From positions 2,165,931 through 2,229,930 of the forward strand of contig OY282355.1 in the NCBI GenBank assembly GCA_958295525.1: a stretch of 64,000 nucleotides of DNA, written 5' to 3'. Position 1 is the stretch's first letter; the number at the start of each line of letters is the position of its first letter. Source of the stretch: an uncultured Dehalococcoidia bacterium (lineage in GTDB: Bacteria; Chloroflexota; Dehalococcoidia; Lucifugimonadales; Australimonadaceae). The notes beneath the pieces were generated by a model, which did no database searches, had not been told where the DNA came from, and saw only the letters and a list, made by a program, of their open reading frames with translations. Of the stretch, positions 33,556 through 42,408 are shown one piece after another. The translations under genes and the position numbers were made by a program.

Positions 33556-34557
33556 TCACGTCCCCAAGACGCCGGGGGAAAAGACCTCGCCGAAGGCGTA
33601 GCGCTTGGCCATAATCCCTTGCTCATGGCTGATGTCTATGTACCAGTCCAGCATCCGGCGGTTGGCGGCGACGCCGTAGACGAACGGGTCGCCCCACTTC
33701 TTGAACTGCTCCTCGACGTACTCGCGGAGGTAGATCACGGAGAAACTGCCCCGGTCGCGCAGTAGGTCATAGTACGCCTGCGCTTTGGAGCGCTCGAATG
33801 CGTCGTAGACGCGCATCGCAAGGTCAGGATGCTCGCGGTCGAGTTTCCCGCTCATCACCATCATGTGGACGGGCGTGAAAATGCTCTCGTCGCGCCAGAG
33901 GCGGAGGTCTTCCTCTATGTAGTCGGGGAAGAGGCGGCGGATGCGCGAGTCGCTGGCGACCCAGCCGAACAGTTCGGGGTCGGAGATGTCGCCGAGGAAG
34001 GCGTCCACCTCGCCGTCGAGCAGCCGCTGGAGGTGGTCCTTCACGCTCACCTTGCCGTCTTGCACGGTCTCGACGCTCGCGGACTTGTCGTAGATGGGGA
34101 AGTAGTCCTCGGCGTCGGTCACGAGCCAGCGGAAGGTGGACGTGTCCACGCCGTGGCGATGCTTCAGGAGTCCCCGGCACCAGGTTACGATGGCGGAGCG
34201 GAAGGAGCGGGTGGCGACGCGCTTGCCCTCGAGGTCTTTCGGGCCGCCGATGCCGCGGTCGTTGCGGACGACCATATACCAGTGGGCGCTCTTGCGCTTG
34301 ACGAAGATGGGCAGGCCAACGATGTCCCAACCCTGGTCTATGGCGGCGAGCCAATAGCCCATATTGAGGTCGCAGAGGCCGAAGTCGCCCGTCTTCATCC
34401 GCGAGTCGCCTGTGGGCGTGGGGCCGAGTTCCTCGACGGGGTCGAGTTCGACGCCCTCGACCTTGACGCGCCCCTCCATCAGCGGCCTGACGATTTCGTA
34501 GGTCATCGAGGCGTACCCCACGGAGACTTCCAGCCGCATCGGTTCCGCGTTGGCCAT
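33556..34557 (-). CDS. periplasmic-binding-fold protein, 4,5-dihydroxyphthalate decarboxylase-like
   Basis: A 333-residue protein resembling 4,5-dihydroxyphthalate decarboxylase and related substrate-binding-fold proteins: it has the early MTYEIVRPLMEGRVKVEGVEL segment, GLPIFVKRKSAHW, the DLEGKRVATRSF hinge and a C-terminal helical end. No signal peptide is visible, so it is cytoplasmic. Family members decarboxylate aromatic acids or bind small molecules. GGAAGGAGG precedes the ATG at 34557. It is divergent from a bicupin, a plausible partner in aromatic acid breakdown together with the Rieske enzymes. Confidence 0.75.
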   Translation of the reverse strand: MANAEPMRLEVSVGYASMTYEIVRPLMEGRVKVEGVELDPVEELGPTPTGDSRMKTGDFGLCDLNMGYWLAAIDQGWDIVGLPIFVKRKSAHWYMVVRNDRGIGGPKDLEGKRVATRSFRSAIVTWCRGLLKHRHGVDTSTFRWLVTDAEDYFPIYDKSASVETVQDGKVSVKDHLQRLLDGEVDAFLGDISDPELFGWVASDSRIRRLFPDYIEEDLRLWRDESIFTPVHMMVMSGKLDREHPDLAMRVYDAFERSKAQAYYDLLRDRGSFSVIYLREYVEEQFKKWGDPFVYGVAANRRMLDWYIDISHEQGIMAKRYAFGEVFSPGVLGT

Positions 34558-34733
34558 AGCGCGTCCTCCTTCCGGGCGGCGTCCGCCGCGCAAGGGGCAA
34601 AGGTAAGCCCGCGCGGGCGGAAGGTCAAGGGGGCGCTTCGGCGGCGCTGGCCTGCGGACGCCGCCCCGATATATCCCGCGTCGGCCGGCCGTTCAACCGA
34701 TTGCGTTGTCAATCGCGCAAGCCGCGTTCGGCG

Positions 34734-34739
34734 TACAAT
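34734..34739 (+). promoter_or_regulatory. -10-like hexamer of bicupin gene
   Basis: TACAAT sits 40 bases before the ATG of the bicupin gene. The best -35-like hexamer (TTGTCA, 34706) is 22 bases away, so the assignment is tentative. Confidence 0.3.
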
Positions 34740-34778
34740 CGCCCCGCGCCGGAGCGTCCGGCGGAGAGGAGGCGCGAG

Positions 34779-35906
34779 ATGGTCTCTATCACGGAGCGGT
34801 ACGAACCCTGGCGGCTGACGCCTTACGAGAAGTGGGTCGCCGACGAGGGGATCAAGGTGCATACGCGGCAGTTGGTGGAGGACGTCCGCTCCATAGAGGT
34901 CGCGCCCTGGGAGCGCGCGGGCGTGAACGCCGCGCTGCTCGACCTGTCGGGCGACCCGCTGGACGGCGCGATGATCAACAACCAGGGGACGATCCGCTTC
35001 GTGTGCGAGATTCCGCCGGGCGGCGTGTTCAAGGCGGAGCGCCACCTGTACGAGGAGATCTTCTTCGTGGTGAAGGGGCGCGGCGCGACCGCCGTCTGGA
35101 ACGAAGGGCAGCCGAGGCATACGTTCGAGTGGCAAGAGGGCAGCGTGTTCTCGATTCCGCTCAACGCCTGGCACGAACTCTACAACGCGAGCGGCGACGA
35201 GACGGTGCGGCTCTACGGGGCGACCAACGCGCCGACGGCGTTCAACCTGTACGGCAGCCCGGAACTGATCTTTGATTGCCCGATGACGTTCCCCGACAGG
35301 TTCGACCCCACGGACGAGTTGTACTTCAGCGGCAAGGCGTCCAAACTCGAGAGCCGCTTTATGGAGACGAACTTCATTCCGAACGTCCACAACGTGGATC
35401 TGGACAGGTGGACGGCGCGCGGGCCCGGGGCGAATATGATGATCAATATGGCGAACGGCCACTTCATCTGCCACCTCTCGGAATTCCCCGCCGGAACCTA
35501 CAAGAAGGCGCACACCGGCGAGGCGAACCGCAAGCGCGCAGGGCTCGTTTCCGACGTCGCTTACCTCTTCCTGAGCGGCGAGGGCTACGATCTGCAGTGG
35601 CCGGAGGGCGTCCAACCGACGCCGGGCGCGGAGTGGGAGCAGTTGGACTACCAAGCGTGGACGTTGATGTCGCCGGGGACGGGGTATCACCAGCACTTCA
35701 ACTGCAGCGCGGAGCCGATCCGCTACCTCGTGCTGCGCTACGGCAACCCGCGGTTCGCGGGCTACGTAGGGTCGCGCTACAAGGAGACGGGCGGGCCGCA
35801 AGTGCAGTTCAAGGACGAAGACCCGGCGATCCGCGCCCACTTCGAGGCGGAACTGGCGAAGCGCGGGGCCGCCTCGCGCATGGAAGGCTACACGGACGAG
35901 CCGTAG
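34779..35906 (+). CDS. double-cupin (bicupin) protein
   Basis: A 375-residue cytoplasmic protein with two cupin barrels. The first contains ERHLYEEIFFVVKGRG and ends WHELYNASG; the second has GTYKKAHTGEANR and GYHQHFN as its metal-His region. Bicupins include dioxygenases and isomerases acting on small acids. It starts at the ATG with GGAGAGGAGG upstream. The divergent neighbour is decarboxylase-like, so both may act on the same aromatic or dicarboxylic substrate; this is inference. Confidence 0.8.
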   Translation: MVSITERYEPWRLTPYEKWVADEGIKVHTRQLVEDVRSIEVAPWERAGVNAALLDLSGDPLDGAMINNQGTIRFVCEIPPGGVFKAERHLYEEIFFVVKGRGATAVWNEGQPRHTFEWQEGSVFSIPLNAWHELYNASGDETVRLYGATNAPTAFNLYGSPELIFDCPMTFPDRFDPTDELYFSGKASKLESRFMETNFIPNVHNVDLDRWTARGPGANMMINMANGHFICHLSEFPAGTYKKAHTGEANRKRAGLVSDVAYLFLSGEGYDLQWPEGVQPTPGAEWEQLDYQAWTLMSPGTGYHQHFNCSAEPIRYLVLRYGNPRFAGYVGSRYKETGGPQVQFKDEDPAIRAHFEAELAKRGAASRMEGYTDEP

Positions 35907-36032
35907 CGGATTCGGGGGATTCGGCGGGCCGGGTCTTCCGATGAAAGAGCGGCGGGGGCGTCTGGAAGCGGCGCAGCAGTAGGCCGTCCGCCGCAGGTTC
36001 CGGCGCCCCTTCCTTGACGGCGCGTTTCGTGG

Positions 36033-36038
36033 TATACT
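36033..36038 (+). promoter_or_regulatory. promoter of rpsP-khpA-rimM
   Basis: TATACT preceded by TG (extended -10, TGGTATACT) lies 50 bases before rpsP. TTGACG at 36014-36019 is only 13 bases away, so the promoter probably relies on the extended -10. Confidence 0.5.
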
Positions 36039-36087
36039 CCATTCCGATTGCGCGTTGCGCAAAAAGAAATGGAGGCGACCGTCACCT

Positions 36088-36339
36088 ATGCTCCGAATCC
36101 GGCTGCGCCGCACAGGGAAGAAAAAGCAACCCAGTTACCGCATCGTCGTGGCGGACGCGAACGCGCCCCGCGACGGGAGAATCGTTGACCAGGTGGGGTT
36201 CTACAATCCCCTGACCTCCCCTTCGACCATCGTGGTCAACGAAGAGAAGACGAAACGCTGGCTTGGCGCAGGGGCCAAGCCGAGCGACGCCGTTCAGCGC
36301 ATCCTCCAGACGCAGGGAGTCGTCGAGAAAGCAGGCTAA
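36088..36339 (+). CDS. rpsP: 30S ribosomal protein S16
   Basis: An 83-residue small-subunit protein with the standard MLRIRLRRTGKKKQPSYRIVVAD start and the VGFYNPLTSP block. GGAGG lies 13 bases before the ATG. First gene of the classic rpsP-khpA-rimM order; trmD and rplS, which usually follow, are not present. Confidence 0.97.
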   Translation: MLRIRLRRTGKKKQPSYRIVVADANAPRDGRIVDQVGFYNPLTSPSTIVVNEEKTKRWLGAGAKPSDAVQRILQTQGVVEKAG

Positions 36340-36342
36340 CCT

Positions 36343-36570
36343 ATGAAGGAGCTGGTTGAGCACATCGCCAGGGCCATCGCCACCCATCCCGACGACGTGA
36401 AGGTCACCGAAGAGGAAGAGGACGGCGAGATCGTCATCAAACTCGAAGTCCACGCCGACGACAAGGGCAAAGTGATCGGACGGCAGGGGCGCGTCGCGCA
36501 GGCGATGCGGGTGCTGATCCGCGTCGCGGCGGTGAAGGAAGAGACGCGCGCGAGCCTGGAGATCGTCTGA
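36343..36570 (+). CDS. khpA: KH-domain RNA-binding protein KhpA
   Basis: A 75-residue KH protein with the RNA-binding loop GKVIGRQGR and flanking helices. It starts three bases after rpsP and lies before rimM, the standard position of YlqC/KhpA. It binds RNA with KhpB and affects ribosome biogenesis and division in other bacteria. Confidence 0.92.
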   Translation: MKELVEHIARAIATHPDDVKVTEEEEDGEIVIKLEVHADDKGKVIGRQGRVAQAMRVLIRVAAVKEETRASLEIV

Positions 36571-36595
36571 TCCGCGCCCGCGCCTCCCGCCCCGA

Positions 36596-37192
36596 ATGGT
36601 GAGCGAACCGCCCGAGGCCTATGTCGTCGTCGGCGTCGTCCTCGGCGCGCACGGAAGCGACGGGCGCGTCCGCGTGCAGCCGGAAACCGACAACCCCGAG
36701 CGGTTCCGCCGGGGCGGGCGCGTCGTCGCGCAAGAGCGGCCCCTCGTCATCGAGCGAACCCAACGCGCCCCCGACGGCGCGCTGCTCGTCAAATTCGAGG
36801 GCGTGACGGGGCGCGACGCGGCGGCCGCCCTGCGAGGCGCCGAACTCTGCGTTCCGGCGGAAGAGACGCCGCAAACTCCTCCCGGCGCGTACTACCACTA
36901 CCAACTCATCGGGCTCGGCGTCGTGAGCGCGGCGGACGGCGAGCCTCTGGGAACCCTCACGGAAATCCTCTCGACGGGCGCGAACGACGTGTACGTCGTG
37001 ACCTGCGGCGACGCGGAACTGCTGCTGCCCGCGCTCGCCGACGTGATCATTGAGGTGAACGCCGCCGCAGGGCGTATGACCGCCGCCGTGCCGGAGGGTT
37101 TGGAGTGGCGGACGCTGCGCCCTCGCAAGAGCGCGCCGCGAAAGCGCCCCGCTCGCCGGAAGGGCTCGGCGACTCCTCGCTCTTCTCAATGA
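36596..37192 (+). CDS. rimM: 16S rRNA processing protein RimM
   Basis: A 198-residue ribosome maturation factor. The N-terminal RimM domain has VGVVLGAHGSDGRVRV and the PRC-barrel-like C-terminal half has YYHYQLIGLGVVSADGEPLG-type and TGANDVYVV segments. It binds S19 during 30S assembly. The last 25 residues are a basic tail rich in Arg/Lys/Pro. It ends the translation operon. Confidence 0.93.
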   Translation: MVSEPPEAYVVVGVVLGAHGSDGRVRVQPETDNPERFRRGGRVVAQERPLVIERTQRAPDGALLVKFEGVTGRDAAAALRGAELCVPAEETPQTPPGAYYHYQLIGLGVVSAADGEPLGTLTEILSTGANDVYVVTCGDAELLLPALADVIIEVNAAAGRMTAAVPEGLEWRTLRPRKSAPRKRPARRKGSATPRSSQ

Positions 37193-37249
37193 GAGGCTTT
37201 TGGCGCAGCCAACCCTGTTACGACAGCGGGGCCGCCCAGATGCACTGAG

Positions 37250-37300
37250 CCGAATTGCCCGCCTACGCGGGAACGACGGGACAGGGGGCAAGATTCCTCG
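37250..37300. repeat. dispersed palindromic repeat copy
   Basis: CCCGCCTACGCGGGAA followed by CGACGGGACAGGGGGCAAGATTCC lies in the convergent gap between rimM and ctaB. The 3' extension resembles that of the copy near 57710. Confidence 0.75.
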
Positions 37301-37304
37301 CGGC

Positions 37305-38177
37305 CTACGGATACCAGGGCAGCGATGGCTCGGCGGCGAGCGCGACGAACGCCAGCGCGAGGTGGAGCAGCGAGAATTTGTAGGCGGCCCGCGTTTGCTT
37401 CGCGCCCGCTCCGCGCAGCAGCGGCCACGCCAAGCGCAGCCAGTTCGCGCCCAGCAGCGTAGCGGCTACGGCGAACGTCCATCCGCCGTAGCCCGCCGCG
37501 AGCGGCAGCCACGCCATCGCCGTCAGCAGCGCGACGTACAGCAGAATTTGCGCCGCCGTGTCGCGCTGGCTCGCCACCGCGCCGAGCATCGGCGTTTTGG
37601 CGGCGGCGTAGTCCTCGCGCAGCAGCAGCGAGAGCGCCCAGAAGTGGGGCGGCGTCCAGAAGAAGACGAACGCGAACATATAGAGCCCCGCCGGCGTGAT
37701 TTCCCCGGAAACCGCCGCGGCGCCGATGAGCGGGGGGAACGCTCCCGCCGCTCCGCCGATCACGATGTTGTTCCATGAGCGCCGCTTCAGCAGCATCGTG
37801 TAGACGAGCACGTAGACGGCGGCGGCGGCGAGCGTGAGCGCGGCGGCCAAAGCGTTCGCCCCGGCGAGCATCAGCGCGCAGGCCAGCGCGACGAGCGCGA
37901 GGCCGATGATCACGGCGCCGCGCGCGCTCATCTGCTCCGACGGCACGGGCCGCGTCCGCGTCCGCCGCATCACCGCGTCTATGTCCGCGTCCAGCCCTTG
38001 ATTGATCGCGTTCGCTCCCGCCGCCGCCAGCGCGCCCGCGGCGACGACCGTCAGCAAGACGATTCCGTCGGGGACGCCCTCCGCGGCCTTCCACGCGCCC
38101 GCCGCTCCGGTTAGGACGAGCAGGGATATGACGCGCAACTTGGCGAGCGCCGCGACCCGCCGGAGAAAGGCCGTCAT
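37305..38177 (-). CDS. ctaB: protoheme IX farnesyltransferase (heme O synthase)
   Basis: A 290-residue UbiA-type membrane enzyme that attaches farnesyl to heme B. The first prenyl site is ANAINQGLDADIDAVMRRT (N/DxxxD pattern) followed by RTRTRPVP; the second loop is LLREDYAAAKTPML. About nine helices. It overlaps the ctaA stop by four bases, so heme O and heme A are made from one transcript, supporting an aa3-type oxidase elsewhere. Confidence 0.93.
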   Translation of the reverse strand: MTAFLRRVAALAKLRVISLLVLTGAAGAWKAAEGVPDGIVLLTVVAAGALAAAGANAINQGLDADIDAVMRRTRTRPVPSEQMSARGAVIIGLALVALACALMLAGANALAAALTLAAAAVYVLVYTMLLKRRSWNNIVIGGAAGAFPPLIGAAAVSGEITPAGLYMFAFVFFWTPPHFWALSLLLREDYAAAKTPMLGAVASQRDTAAQILLYVALLTAMAWLPLAAGYGGWTFAVAATLLGANWLRLAWPLLRGAGAKQTRAAYKFSLLHLALAFVALAAEPSLPWYP

Positions 38178-39073
38178 CGCGGCTTCCGGCCGATTAGCGC
38201 GAAACTCCATTGCGCGGCGACTCCCCACCAAGTCGCCGCCGCAAGCGCCAGATGCAGAACGCGCAGCGCATCCGGCAGCCGCAGCCACACCGCGATCACG
38301 CCAACGGCGAACTGCGCGAGCGCAATCAACGCGATTGCGGCGCTCATTCCGAACGCGGCGCCTCCCGTCCTGCGCGCCTGCCAGGCCGTCCAAATGAACG
38401 CAACGACGAGCGCGGTGGCCGCGACGCGGTGAACGTTGTGAATGCCGGCGGCCTCCGCGCTGCTCCGCGCGTCGCACAACGGCAGCCCGGGGCATCCCGC
38501 GCTTTGTCCCGTTCCCACGATCGCGCCGCCGACGAGCACGACGAAGGCCGTGGCGACGGCGAGCGCCCGCCACCGCTTCACGCTTGGGGGCGGCGCGAGC
38601 CGGACGTCCAGCGCTTTCGCGGCGCCGCCCGTGAGCAGCGCGAGCGTCAGCAAGGAGAACGTCAGGTGCGCGAGCCGCACCATTCCGTGCAATTCCGTGA
38701 GCACCGTGACGCCGCCCAGCACGGCTTGCGCGAGAATCGCGGCCAGCGCGCCCGCGAGCAGTTTCGCCGCAGTTGGGTCGCTCCGGCGGGCGCGGAACGC
38801 GAAGAAAGCGGCGGCGGCGGTCGCCAGCATTGTGACGCCCGCGTAGACGCGGTGGCCGAATTCGATGCCGGTCGCGCCTTCGATCTCCGGAACGAGCGCG
38901 CCATCGCACAGCGGCCACTCCAGCAGGCCGCCGCTGTCGCCGCATCCCAAGCCGGAGCCGGACACGCGCACCCACGCCCCATAGGCGATGAGCCCCAGCG
39001 TCAGCGCCGCCGCGATGAGCGCGAGCCATCCCGCCCGGCGGGCGTCCGCGCGATGCGTTTCGATCTCCTCCAT
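38174..39073 (-). CDS. ctaA: heme A synthase
   Basis: A 299-residue COX15/CtaA membrane protein with eight helices. Both Cys pairs of bacterial CtaA are present: GLGCGD with PLCDG near the N-terminus and AGCPGLPLCDA near the middle; heme-binding His residues lie in FGHRVYAG, ELHGMVRLAHL, HNVHRVAA and VLHLALA. It oxidises heme O to heme A. Overlaps ctaB by four bases. Confidence 0.93.
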   Translation of the reverse strand: MEEIETHRADARRAGWLALIAAALTLGLIAYGAWVRVSGSGLGCGDSGGLLEWPLCDGALVPEIEGATGIEFGHRVYAGVTMLATAAAAFFAFRARRSDPTAAKLLAGALAAILAQAVLGGVTVLTELHGMVRLAHLTFSLLTLALLTGGAAKALDVRLAPPPSVKRWRALAVATAFVVLVGGAIVGTGQSAGCPGLPLCDARSSAEAAGIHNVHRVAATALVVAFIWTAWQARRTGGAAFGMSAAIALIALAQFAVGVIAVWLRLPDALRVLHLALAAATWWGVAAQWSFALIGRKPR

Positions 39074-39108
39074 CCTTTACGCCTCTCTCCGCGGCGGGGC
39101 GGCGCGCC

Positions 39109-39315
39109 TCATTGCAGCGCTCTCCAAGAGACGACGGCGAGCAGCGCGATGAGCCCGGCGGGCAGAATTGTCCAGACGACCTCCGCAGCGCGCGACCCGG
39201 CGACGCTCCGCGCGTAGTCCGTCCGCACGCGCATACGCAAGGCGGCGGCGATGATCGCCGCTTCCGCGAGCGCCATTAGGGAGACGACTATCCAAAATCC
39301 TGCGGGTGATGCCAT
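39109..39315 (-). CDS. two-helix membrane protein resembling the CoxB membrane anchor
   Basis: A 68-residue membrane protein. Helix one is at about 6-25; then a short basic loop; then SRAAEVVWTILPAGLIALLAVVSWRAL, which closely resembles the second transmembrane helix of cytochrome c oxidase subunit II (pattern ...E-WT-IPA). There is no CuA domain. It ends 36 bases before ctaA. I prefer the ATG at 39315 (MASPAGFW). It may be a chaperone or assembly subunit of oxidase, or a relic of CoxB. Confidence 0.6.
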   Translation of the reverse strand: MASPAGFWIVVSLMALAEAAIIAAALRMRVRTDYARSVAGSRAAEVVWTILPAGLIALLAVVSWRALQ

Positions 39316-39491
39316 TCGCGTAAGCGCCAAGCCGCCCTCCGCGCCGGAGGCGGGGCGGCCGCGCGTCCCCGCTATTCTACCTCATCGCGCAGCGCGGACG
39401 CCACTTGCGCGTCGGCGCAGACCGCCGCCCCTTGCCCCGCGCGCGCCGCGCCCGTAGACTCCCGCCTAACGTTTGCCGAAGGGAGCGCGAC

Positions 39492-40436
39492 GTGCGCCTA
39501 TTCATCGTCCGGCGGCTGCTGCTCGCGGCGCTCACGCTGTTCGTCGTCAGCGTGCTGACGTTCTTTATGCTGCGCCTCATCCCCGGCGACATCGTGGACT
39601 TGATGATCTCCGACTTCGGCTACGCAGCCGACAGGCAGGCCATCCTCGCGCAACTGGGCCTCGACCGCCCCATCTACGTTCAGTTCGCCGAGTGGTTCGG
39701 CGGGCTCTTCGTCGGCAACCTCGGCGACTCCCTTTGGACGGACCGCCCGGTAACCGCCGAACTCGCGCGCCGCTATCCCGTAACGCTCGAACTCGCCGTC
39801 GTCGCGCTCGTGGTCAGCACCGCGGTGTCCATCCCCATCGGCATCATCACCGCCGTCCGGCAGGACACGTGGCCCGACTACCTGCTGCGCTCCGTCTCCA
39901 TCGGCCTCGTCGCCGTGCCGATTCTCTGGATCGGCACCCTCGTGGTGACGCTGCCCGCGCTTTTCTTCGGGTGGGCGCCGCCGCTCAATTACGTCCCGTT
40001 CACCGAAGACCCGATCGGCAACCTGAGCGTGATGGCGCTGCCCTCGCTCATCGTCGGCATTCCGCTGATGGGCGGCACGATACGGATGACGCGGGCGATG
40101 ATGCTGGAGGTCGTGCGGCAGGACTACATCCGCACAGCGTGGGCGAAGGGGCTGCCGCCCCGCGCCGTCTGGTACCGCCACGCCGTCCGCAACGCCCTCA
40201 TTCCCGTGCTTTCGCTCATCGGCCTGCAGATTCCGTTTCTGCTGGGCGGCACCGTCATCATCGAGCAGATATTCAACCTACCGGGGATGGGCGTCTATAT
40301 GCTGCAATCGCTGCAGCAGCGGGACTACGTTCCGGCGCAGACGATCGTCCTCGTGTTCGCGGCGGGCACCGTGCTGATCAACCTCATCGTTGACCTGCTG
40401 TACGGCGTTCTCGACCCCCGGATCAGGTACGCCTAG
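39492..40436 (+). CDS. oligopeptide/dipeptide-type ABC transporter permease
   Basis: A 314-residue DppB/OppB-type permease. The N-terminus is VRRLLLAALTLFVVSVLTFFMLRLIPGD, and the EAA loop is visible as ARGLPPR-like (WAKGLPPRAVWYRHAVRNALIPV). Five to six helices. The start is GTG with GGGAGCG upstream. It sits two bases before the DppC-like gene. No binding protein or ATPase is nearby. Confidence 0.9.
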   Translation: MRLFIVRRLLLAALTLFVVSVLTFFMLRLIPGDIVDLMISDFGYAADRQAILAQLGLDRPIYVQFAEWFGGLFVGNLGDSLWTDRPVTAELARRYPVTLELAVVALVVSTAVSIPIGIITAVRQDTWPDYLLRSVSIGLVAVPILWIGTLVVTLPALFFGWAPPLNYVPFTEDPIGNLSVMALPSLIVGIPLMGGTIRMTRAMMLEVVRQDYIRTAWAKGLPPRAVWYRHAVRNALIPVLSLIGLQIPFLLGGTVIIEQIFNLPGMGVYMLQSLQQRDYVPAQTIVLVFAAGTVLINLIVDLLYGVLDPRIRYA

Positions 40437-40438
40437 TT

Positions 40439-41365
40439 ATGGCGGCGGCGCAAACGGCGGCGCAAAGCCCCTTCCCCCGCGAGGTCTCGCGGGCGCGTCC
40501 GCGCAACGGAGCGCTGGCGTTCACGGCGCGCCTCTTCAAGGAGAAGCCGCTCGGCGCGGTCGGCGCGGTCATCGTGCTCGTGATGCTCATTATGGCGGCT
40601 TTCGCCAACTGGATCGCGCCGTTCCCCTACGACGAGCCGCACTTCTCCGACGCGCTGCAGGGCTCCAGTTTCACGTATCTCTTGGGCACCGACTTCATCG
40701 GGCGCGACCTGTTCAGCCGCCTCGTGCACGGCGCGCGCATCTCCATCACCGTCGCGCTGGGGTCGGTCGCGCTCGGCAGTCTGCTCGCCGCGCTCATCGG
40801 CGTCACCAGCGGCTACCTCGGCGGGAAGTACGACACCATCACGCAGCGGCTCGTGGACGCATGGATGAGCATTCCGCCGCTGCTTCTGCTGCTGTTCGTT
40901 ATGTCCATTCTCGGCCCCAGCGCGCTCAATGTGACGCTTGTGCTGGGGCTCGTGGCCATCCGCGAAAGCCGCGTGCTGCGCGGCTCCGTCCTCGCGCTCA
41001 AGGAGCAGCCGTTCGTCGAGGCCGCGCGCGTCAACGGCGCGACCACGCTCCGCATTCTGGCGCGCCACATTCTGCCCAACGTGATGGTGCCGATCATCAT
41101 TCTCGCAAGCCTCCGGCTGGGGCAGGTCATTCTCATCGAGGCGTCGCTCAGTTTCTTGGGCTACGGCGTGCCGCCGCCGTTCCCCTCGTGGGGGCGGATG
41201 CTGAGTTCGGAGTCGCGCACCTATATGGAGATCGCCCCGTGGCTCGCCATCTGGCCCGGCGTCTTCCTCAGCATCACGGTCTTCGGATGGAATGTGCTCG
41301 GCGACGCCCTCCGCGACCTGCTCGACCCGCGCATGCGCGGAACGGGCCGGGGCTTCCGCTCGTAA
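40439..41365 (+). CDS. oligopeptide/dipeptide-type ABC transporter permease
   Basis: A 308-residue DppC/OppC-type permease. Conserved parts are LGTDFIGRDLFSRLVHGARIS, the EAA loop VEAARVNGATTLRILARHILPNV and SFLGYGVPPPFPSWG. It starts two bases after the DppB-like gene. Together the two genes are the membrane part of a peptide or other solute importer; the binding protein and two ATPases must lie elsewhere. Confidence 0.92.
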   Translation: MAAAQTAAQSPFPREVSRARPRNGALAFTARLFKEKPLGAVGAVIVLVMLIMAAFANWIAPFPYDEPHFSDALQGSSFTYLLGTDFIGRDLFSRLVHGARISITVALGSVALGSLLAALIGVTSGYLGGKYDTITQRLVDAWMSIPPLLLLLFVMSILGPSALNVTLVLGLVAIRESRVLRGSVLALKEQPFVEAARVNGATTLRILARHILPNVMVPIIILASLRLGQVILIEASLSFLGYGVPPPFPSWGRMLSSESRTYMEIAPWLAIWPGVFLSITVFGWNVLGDALRDLLDPRMRGTGRGFRS

Positions 41366-41385
41366 CGGCGGGGCGCGCCGACGCT

Positions 41386-42327
41386 ATGCCGGACATCGCC
41401 GTCATTGGACTCGGCGCGACGGGAACCGCGATGGGGCGCGCCCTCCGGGCGGCGGGCGGCGCAACGGTCGGCGGCTACGATCCGCATCCCCCGACGGCGA
41501 AGCGCGCCGCTCAGGCGGGGGCGGTGGACGCCGCCGCGCCGTCGCTGGCGAAGGCCGTCGCCGGAGCGCGGATCATCTTGCTCGCCGCGCCGCTCGCGGA
41601 TACGCGGGAAGCGCTCGCCGCGCTGGGGAGCCTCGCGCCGCAAGGCTGCGTCGTGACGGACACGTGCATCCTCATGGCGCCGGCGCTGGAGTGGGCGCGC
41701 GAGCGCCTTCCGCCGAGCGTTCCGTTCGTGGGCGGCCGTCCGATCATTCGCGGCGCAGACTCGGACGGCGCGTCATCTTCCTCCCTCGAGGGCGCGGCCT
41801 ACGCCATCACGGCGAGCGCGGACGCTCCGCCGGAAGCGGTGGACGCCGTCGCGGGACTCGCCCGCGCCGTCGGCGCGGAACCCTTCTTCGCGGACGCCGC
41901 CGAGCACGATAGTTTCGTCATCGCCACAGAGATTCTGCCGCGCATCGCGGCGGCGATGGCCGTTGACGCCGCGACCGGCGGCCCGGCCTGGCGGGACGCG
42001 CGCCGCGTGTCCGGCGCGGCGTTCGAGAACGCGGTTCGCGCCGCTGAACTCGATCCGGCGGAACTCGCCCTTGCAATGGAGTACGCCCCGGACGCGCTCC
42101 GCGCCCGGCTCGACGGACTCTCCGCCGCGCTGGACGCGATCAAAACGCTCTCCGCCGGCGGAGAAGGCTGGGAGCAAACGGCGCAACGCCTCGCGGAGCA
42201 AGCCGCCTCGCGCCGCGCCCAGCTCGACGCGCCGTCCGCGCCGCAGGGCCCGCCGCTGGAGCGCCCCGGCCTCTCGTCGCTCTTCCTCGGCGACTGGCTC
42301 GGCGGGGCGCGGCGGCGGGGAGGGTAG
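41386..42327 (+). CDS. TyrA-like NAD(P)-dependent dehydrogenase
   Basis: A 313-residue protein with the Rossmann motif GLGATGTAMGRAL and a C-terminal helical domain like prephenate/arogenate dehydrogenases. The family block HDRxxAxxSHLPH appears degenerate as AEHDSFVIATEILPRIAAAM, so catalysis of prephenate is not certain and another acid substrate is possible. It starts 20 bases after the DppC-like gene, likely read through but not functionally linked. A reductase of the 6-phosphogluconate dehydrogenase type is the alternative. Confidence 0.7.
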   Translation: MPDIAVIGLGATGTAMGRALRAAGGATVGGYDPHPPTAKRAAQAGAVDAAAPSLAKAVAGARIILLAAPLADTREALAALGSLAPQGCVVTDTCILMAPALEWARERLPPSVPFVGGRPIIRGADSDGASSSSLEGAAYAITASADAPPEAVDAVAGLARAVGAEPFFADAAEHDSFVIATEILPRIAAAMAVDAATGGPAWRDARRVSGAAFENAVRAAELDPAELALAMEYAPDALRARLDGLSAALDAIKTLSAGGEGWEQTAQRLAEQAASRRAQLDAPSAPQGPPLERPGLSSLFLGDWLGGARRRGG

Positions 42328-42408
42328 CGTAAGGCAGGGTTAGCAACCGGCGAGCGCGCCGATGGGGAGGTTGGAGCGTTCCGTCTTATTTCTATCGCCC
42401 CCGCCTCC

